This document shows, piece by piece, positions 61,450 to 64,000 of a stretch of DNA of 64,000 bases. The first letter of the stretch is position 1, and each line of letters starts with the position of its first letter. The notes beneath the pieces were generated by a model that was not told the origin of the DNA, ran no database searches, and was given only the letters and a program-made list of their open reading frames with translations. Source of the DNA: an uncultured Clostridia bacterium (GTDB taxonomy: Bacteria > Bacillota > Clostridia > Lachnospirales > CAG-274); the NCBI GenBank assembly GCA_944384235.1, contig CALWSP010000001.1:62001-126000 (forward strand). The letters run 5' to 3'. The position numbers and the translations under genes are program-made.

Positions 61450-64000
61450 ATGAAATATCGTAAATTACTAAGTGGTATTTTAAGCTTATCAGTAGTTTGC
61501 ACATCAATAACTCCGAATATTGCTTTTGCAAATGAGGGTGTTGTTGTAGAAGCAACAGATGAAAGTTCATCTGAAAGTAATGCTGAAAGAAAAGGTAGCA
61601 TAACTTTATCTGTAAGTTTTAGTTTACCACAAACAAAGGAAAAAGTAGCATCTAGAAATTTAAAGTTAAAAGTTGTGAACAAAGACAGTGGTAGCTCAAA
61701 AGAAATTATTTTATCTAACAACACTGACTCAGATGTTGTAGTTACTGAATTAAATGTGTTAGGTGAGCAAATTACAACTGAATCTAGAATTGGTGCTTAC
61801 AAAATTGAAGTTAACAACTTACCTGTTGGCGAGTATAAGTTAGAGTTAACTGGCGATGGATATGTTACAGCTTCTAAAGATGTGACTTTAGACAAGTATT
61901 CTCAATTTGTTCAATTAGACAACGCTAATGGTAGCTATTCTATTGGTGATGTTAACGGCGATAATATTATTGACAACAAGGACTTAGATTTAATTTCTAG
62001 CGCTTTAAAGACTAACGACACTAGTTTAATTGACAAGTATGACTTAAATGGCGACGACAAAGTTGATATTGTTGACTTAACATATGCCAATATGACTAAG
62101 GGTGTGTCTGCTGACATTATCTCTATTGACACTGTTTACATTGATGTTCCAGAAGTTGACACTACTAACTTAAATGTTGAGGGTGATATTTCTGACATTT
62201 TTGAAGAAAACAATGTAAACCCTGTTATTTTAAGCTCTGCTTCAGAAAACACTCCTATTGAGTTAGATATGAACATTCCTGATGAGGGTGTTGAGTTAAG
62301 CGAGATTAACATTGTTGCTCCTCAAAATGATGGTGGTATTGAAGGCGGTAAAATTATTATTGAAACTGAAAGTGGAGAGTTAATTGAGCAACCTTTTGGC
62401 AACCACAACGAAAATGCTTATGTAGAGCAACAAGAAGAAGTTAAAGAAGAAACTATAGTTGAGGACAATGAAGAAGTTCCAGCTGAAGAAGTTGAAAGCG
62501 AAGTTTCTGATAGTGTTGAAACTCCAGTTGAGGAAGTTGAAAGCGAAACTATTGAGAGCGTTGAAGAAGCTCCAGCTGAAGAAGTTGAAAGCAGCGAACC
62601 TATTTTAGTTGAGGATAGTGAAGTTACAAATGCAGAAGTTAGCCAAGAGGAAGCTGAAGAAGTTCACTATTTATTAAGAAACGCTGATGAAAATGTTATT
62701 AACATTAACTTAGAAAAGAGAGTTGTTGTTAAGAGAGTTACAATTCAAGTTACAAAGGTTGTTGGAGAGGACGGAACTCCAGATTATGCTTCTGTATCAA
62801 GAATTGAATTTATTAAGAACATTGTTCCTGAAGGAGCTCTTGAGGACACTACTAAGGTAAACAACGTTTCTGCTAAAGAAAAGGACGGCGAAATTGAGTT
62901 AATTTGGAGTGCTGTAAACAATGTTGAAGGGTATACAGTTAGATATGGTACTAGCAAGGATAATTTAACTAGTGTTGCAACAACAAACACAAACAGCATT
63001 GTTATTGACGGTTTAGACAACAATGTTACATACTATTTCTCTGTTACTGCAACTAGCAACGGTTGGGCTGGCACAGCTTCTGACATTATTAGTGCTACAC
63101 CGCTTCCATCTAGCGTGCCTGGCTTAGTTTCTAACATTAATGTTGAAGCTGCTGACGGCCGTTTAACATTAAAGTGGAATGAAATTAAAAATGCTGTATA
63201 CTACCAAGTATTTTACAGAGAAAAGGGTGCAAGCGAGTTTATTAATTTTGGCGACAACTTAGTTAACACAACTGCAACTATTACAAACCTTACAAATGGC
63301 GTTACTTATGAAATTGCTATTAAGGCTGGTAACACTGTTGGTTTAGGTGAATATTCTGAAATTATTGAGGCAACTCCTAAGGTTGAGGAAATTGAATTAC
63401 CTAAATTCCCAGAAAACGGAAGATTAAACGCTTCTGAAATTATTGAGTCTATTAAGATGACTAACAGCAACAACGTTGACAAAACTCTTTGTCCTAACTT
63501 TGATGTAAGTCACCTTATTGACGACAACGCAAACACATATTGGGTTGCTGCAAAGTGGTGGGAGAGCAGTGATATTACTTACACATTTAAGACACCTCAA
63601 AAGATGAACTATCTTTTATTTGCACCTTACCTTAACGGAAACCACAAAACTTGTATAAGCCATTACAACATTACTGCTCGTGATGAAAATGGAAATGTTC
63701 TTTTTACATTAAAAAACAAGGCTGTTTCTTCATTAAATGCTGACAATTATATTATTGTTAAATTCCCTGAAACTGACAACATTAAGAGCATTACTCTTGG
63801 TCTTGCTGAAAAAGCTGGTGGCGGAGCTCGTGTAAGTATTTCTGAGATTGCTTTCTATGAAAGTTCTTCACTTGCTAACGACATTGCTGCTTTATTTAAA
63901 GACGGCGCATTTACTCAATTAGCTGATGGCGTTGACGAAGCTAAGATTGTGGCTTTAGAAGAACAGTTAAATGAAATGAAGAACTACTATATTGATGTAG
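61450..64000 (+). CDS. Large secreted surface protein with dockerin-like, FN3 and discoidin-like domains (3' truncated)
   Basis: 850 codons are visible with no stop; the gene continues past the window. A signal peptide (cut near residue 27) is followed by a beta-sandwich region (about 45-160) and a dockerin-like pair (about 164-220) with DVNGDNIIDNKDL (Asp167) and DLNGDDKVDIVDL (Asp198). An acidic Glu-Val-Glu-Ser repeat segment (about 310-410) and two fibronectin-III domains (about 467-551, 556-643) come next. A discoidin-like region (about 670-800, IDDNANTYWVAAKWWESSDI) follows. No catalytic domain is seen in the visible part. Confidence 0.78.
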   Translation, partial: MKYRKLLSGILSLSVVCTSITPNIAFANEGVVVEATDESSSESNAERKGSITLSVSFSLPQTKEKVASRNLKLKVVNKDSGSSKEIILSNNTDSDVVVTELNVLGEQITTESRIGAYKIEVNNLPVGEYKLELTGDGYVTASKDVTLDKYSQFVQLDNANGSYSIGDVNGDNIIDNKDLDLISSALKTNDTSLIDKYDLNGDDKVDIVDLTYANMTKGVSADIISIDTVYIDVPEVDTTNLNVEGDISDIFEENNVNPVILSSASENTPIELDMNIPDEGVELSEINIVAPQNDGGIEGGKIIIETESGELIEQPFGNHNENAYVEQQEEVKEETIVEDNEEVPAEEVESEVSDSVETPVEEVESETIESVEEAPAEEVESSEPILVEDSEVTNAEVSQEEAEEVHYLLRNADENVININLEKRVVVKRVTIQVTKVVGEDGTPDYASVSRIEFIKNIVPEGALEDTTKVNNVSAKEKDGEIELIWSAVNNVEGYTVRYGTSKDNLTSVATTNTNSIVIDGLDNNVTYYFSVTATSNGWAGTASDIISATPLPSSVPGLVSNINVEAADGRLTLKWNEIKNAVYYQVFYREKGASEFINFGDNLVNTTATITNLTNGVTYEIAIKAGNTVGLGEYSEIIEATPKVEEIELPKFPENGRLNASEIIESIKMTNSNNVDKTLCPNFDVSHLIDDNANTYWVAAKWWESSDITYTFKTPQKMNYLLFAPYLNGNHKTCISHYNITARDENGNVLFTLKNKAVSSLNADNYIIVKFPETDNIKSITLGLAEKAGGGARVSISEIAFYESSSLANDIAALFKDGAFTQLADGVDEAKIVALEEQLNEMKNYYIDV

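Noticed and set aside
1-64000. CRISPR arrays, insertion sequences, prophage or integrase genes
   Set aside because: No regularly spaced repeats, transposase motifs (DDE, Tn3, serine recombinase) or phage structural genes were seen in the window.

Overview
The window is a low-GC, AT-rich stretch from an endospore-forming Firmicute, most likely a Lachnospirales/Clostridia member. It encodes Spo0A, SpoIIGA, SigE, BofA and ArgR, it has a nusB-xseA-xseB-ispA-dxs-tlyA-nadK-argR-recN cluster, neither the tRNA nor the tmRNA gene encodes its CCA end, and it carries Lachnospiraceae-type DUF proteins. Family names are recognised from sequence alone; no searches were run.

Bases 1-8.3k hold the translation operon rimP (tail)-nusA-rnpM-ylxQ-infB-rbfA-nrnA-truB-ribF, ending in an acyltransferase. 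rpsO and pnp follow, each with a structured leader, then the tmRNA gene. From 11.6 to 17.2 kb lies an accessory stretch: a tandem glycosyltransferase, bofA, a cysteine-poor uracil-DNA glycosylase, a DUF2752 gene with no standard start codon, a Nudix hydrolase, bioY under a BirA operator, and a sensor-like membrane protein. A 400-base gap here holds a candidate structured small RNA. From 17.6 to 27.4 kb is the nusB...recN operon plus a lipoprotein.

From 27.5 to 36.6 kb: tRNA-Lys, rpsB-tsf, a cation/proton antiporter, the convergent acpS-nnr pair, birA-DUF-dusB, and sodium-pump decarboxylase beta and gamma subunits behind a metal-riboswitch-like leader. From 36.8 to 47.7 kb: spo0A, CYTH, a DJ-1 cluster with a displaced ylxP, tig, clpP-clpX, maf, spoIIGA-sigE, a membrane-protein gene interrupted by two in-frame TAA codons, HIT and DUF4364 genes. 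From 47.8 to 59.8 kb: a fused feoA-feoB, an ArsC-like gene, metNIQ, a fused ecfA1-A2 with ecfT, truA, mltG, trmR and trhP.

The last 4.2 kb carry two surface-protein genes with near-identical extended -10 promoters. The first encodes a cohesin-like domain tethered to three SLH repeats. The second, cut by the window edge, encodes a secreted protein with a dockerin-like double calcium motif, FN3 domains and a discoidin-like domain. Together they look like a small cohesin-dockerin display system, and this is the best candidate here for an undescribed system. Other leads are the small RNA at 17.2-17.35 kb, the oadB leader and the twice-interrupted reading frame.
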